DNA of 64,000 nt from Phaeosaccion multiseriatum. Taxonomy: Eukaryota; Ochrophyta, other classes. Numbering within the stretch: the first letter of the stretch is position 1; the number at the start of each line of letters is the position of its first letter. The stretch is taken from positions 1,178,001 to 1,242,000 of the forward strand of contig OZ218965.1 in the NCBI GenBank assembly GCA_965112735.1. Reading direction: 5' to 3'. Of the stretch, positions 63,951 through 64,000 are shown in pieces. The notes under the pieces were generated by a model, which was not told the origin of the DNA, did no database searches, and saw nothing but the letters and a program-made list of their open reading frames with translations. A program made the position numbers and the translations under genes.

Positions 63951-64000
63951 GTCCACGTTAGTGTGTGCGCCACTCTGTGCAACCCCTCCACTGCCATCCA

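Overview
This is a nuclear window from a eukaryote. Genes have many short exons with GT-AG introns, and the introns are packed with microsatellites and minisatellites. I favour a photosynthetic stramenopile (ochrophyte alga). One gene (39126-43408) carries a bipartite plastid presequence with an ACA|F cleavage context typical of secondary red-lineage plastids, followed by a thylakoid-lumen signal. The other families also fit that group: ankyrin proteins of the kind abundant in brown algae, a 7TM-RGS protein, WRKY19-like zinc fingers and a TRP-like membrane protein. The species cannot be fixed by eye. I saw no rRNA, tRNA or CRISPR array.

Layout. (1) 1-15101: about four tandem copies of a ~3.83 kb unit. 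Each unit holds two divergently transcribed, intronless, paralogous ankyrin genes, one per strand. The eight paralogues are near-identical except in six short variable patches; one copy has a nonsense codon. (2) 15196-15676: a 481-bp MITE-like element with perfect 23-bp terminal inverted repeats and a 6-bp target duplication, at the broken end of the array. (3) 16275-37918 (minus): one very large gene that I could join through 30 exons with consistent splice phase; a final, 31st exon has an unresolved junction. It encodes a chromatin protein of about 2,890 aa with split RFTS, Tudor, DDT, WHIM and bromodomain modules. (4) 39126-43408 (plus): a six-exon, lumen-targeted, ascorbate-peroxidase-like protein of the TL29 type that lacks both active-site histidines. 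(5) 43692-45585 and 46787-48680 (minus): two copies of a 7TM-RGS gene from a ~2.7 kb segmental duplication, which also copied the last exon of the peroxidase-like gene. (6) 50543-51749 (minus): a small gene with five C-x4-C-x9-C-x2-H zinc modules. (7) 52187 to beyond the right edge (plus): a huge membrane protein with signal anchor, Cys-rich head, mucin-like Pro/Thr/Ser repeats and a TRP-like multi-span domain.

Two themes cut across the genes. First, intron architecture is unusual. Donor-side halves tend to be G-rich and acceptor-side halves C-rich, several introns hold perfect 18-19 nt inverted repeats of a GATGGCAGTGGATGG motif, and many microsatellites look like expansions of the 5' splice-site sequence itself. 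Second, a dispersed GCAGTTGGTGATACAGC motif recurs in introns, next to acceptors and inside coding repeats, where different frames give QLVIQ or AVGDTA. Together with the hypervariable ankyrin array, these are the most interesting features. Exon models come from reading splice sites and phase by eye, without transcript evidence.
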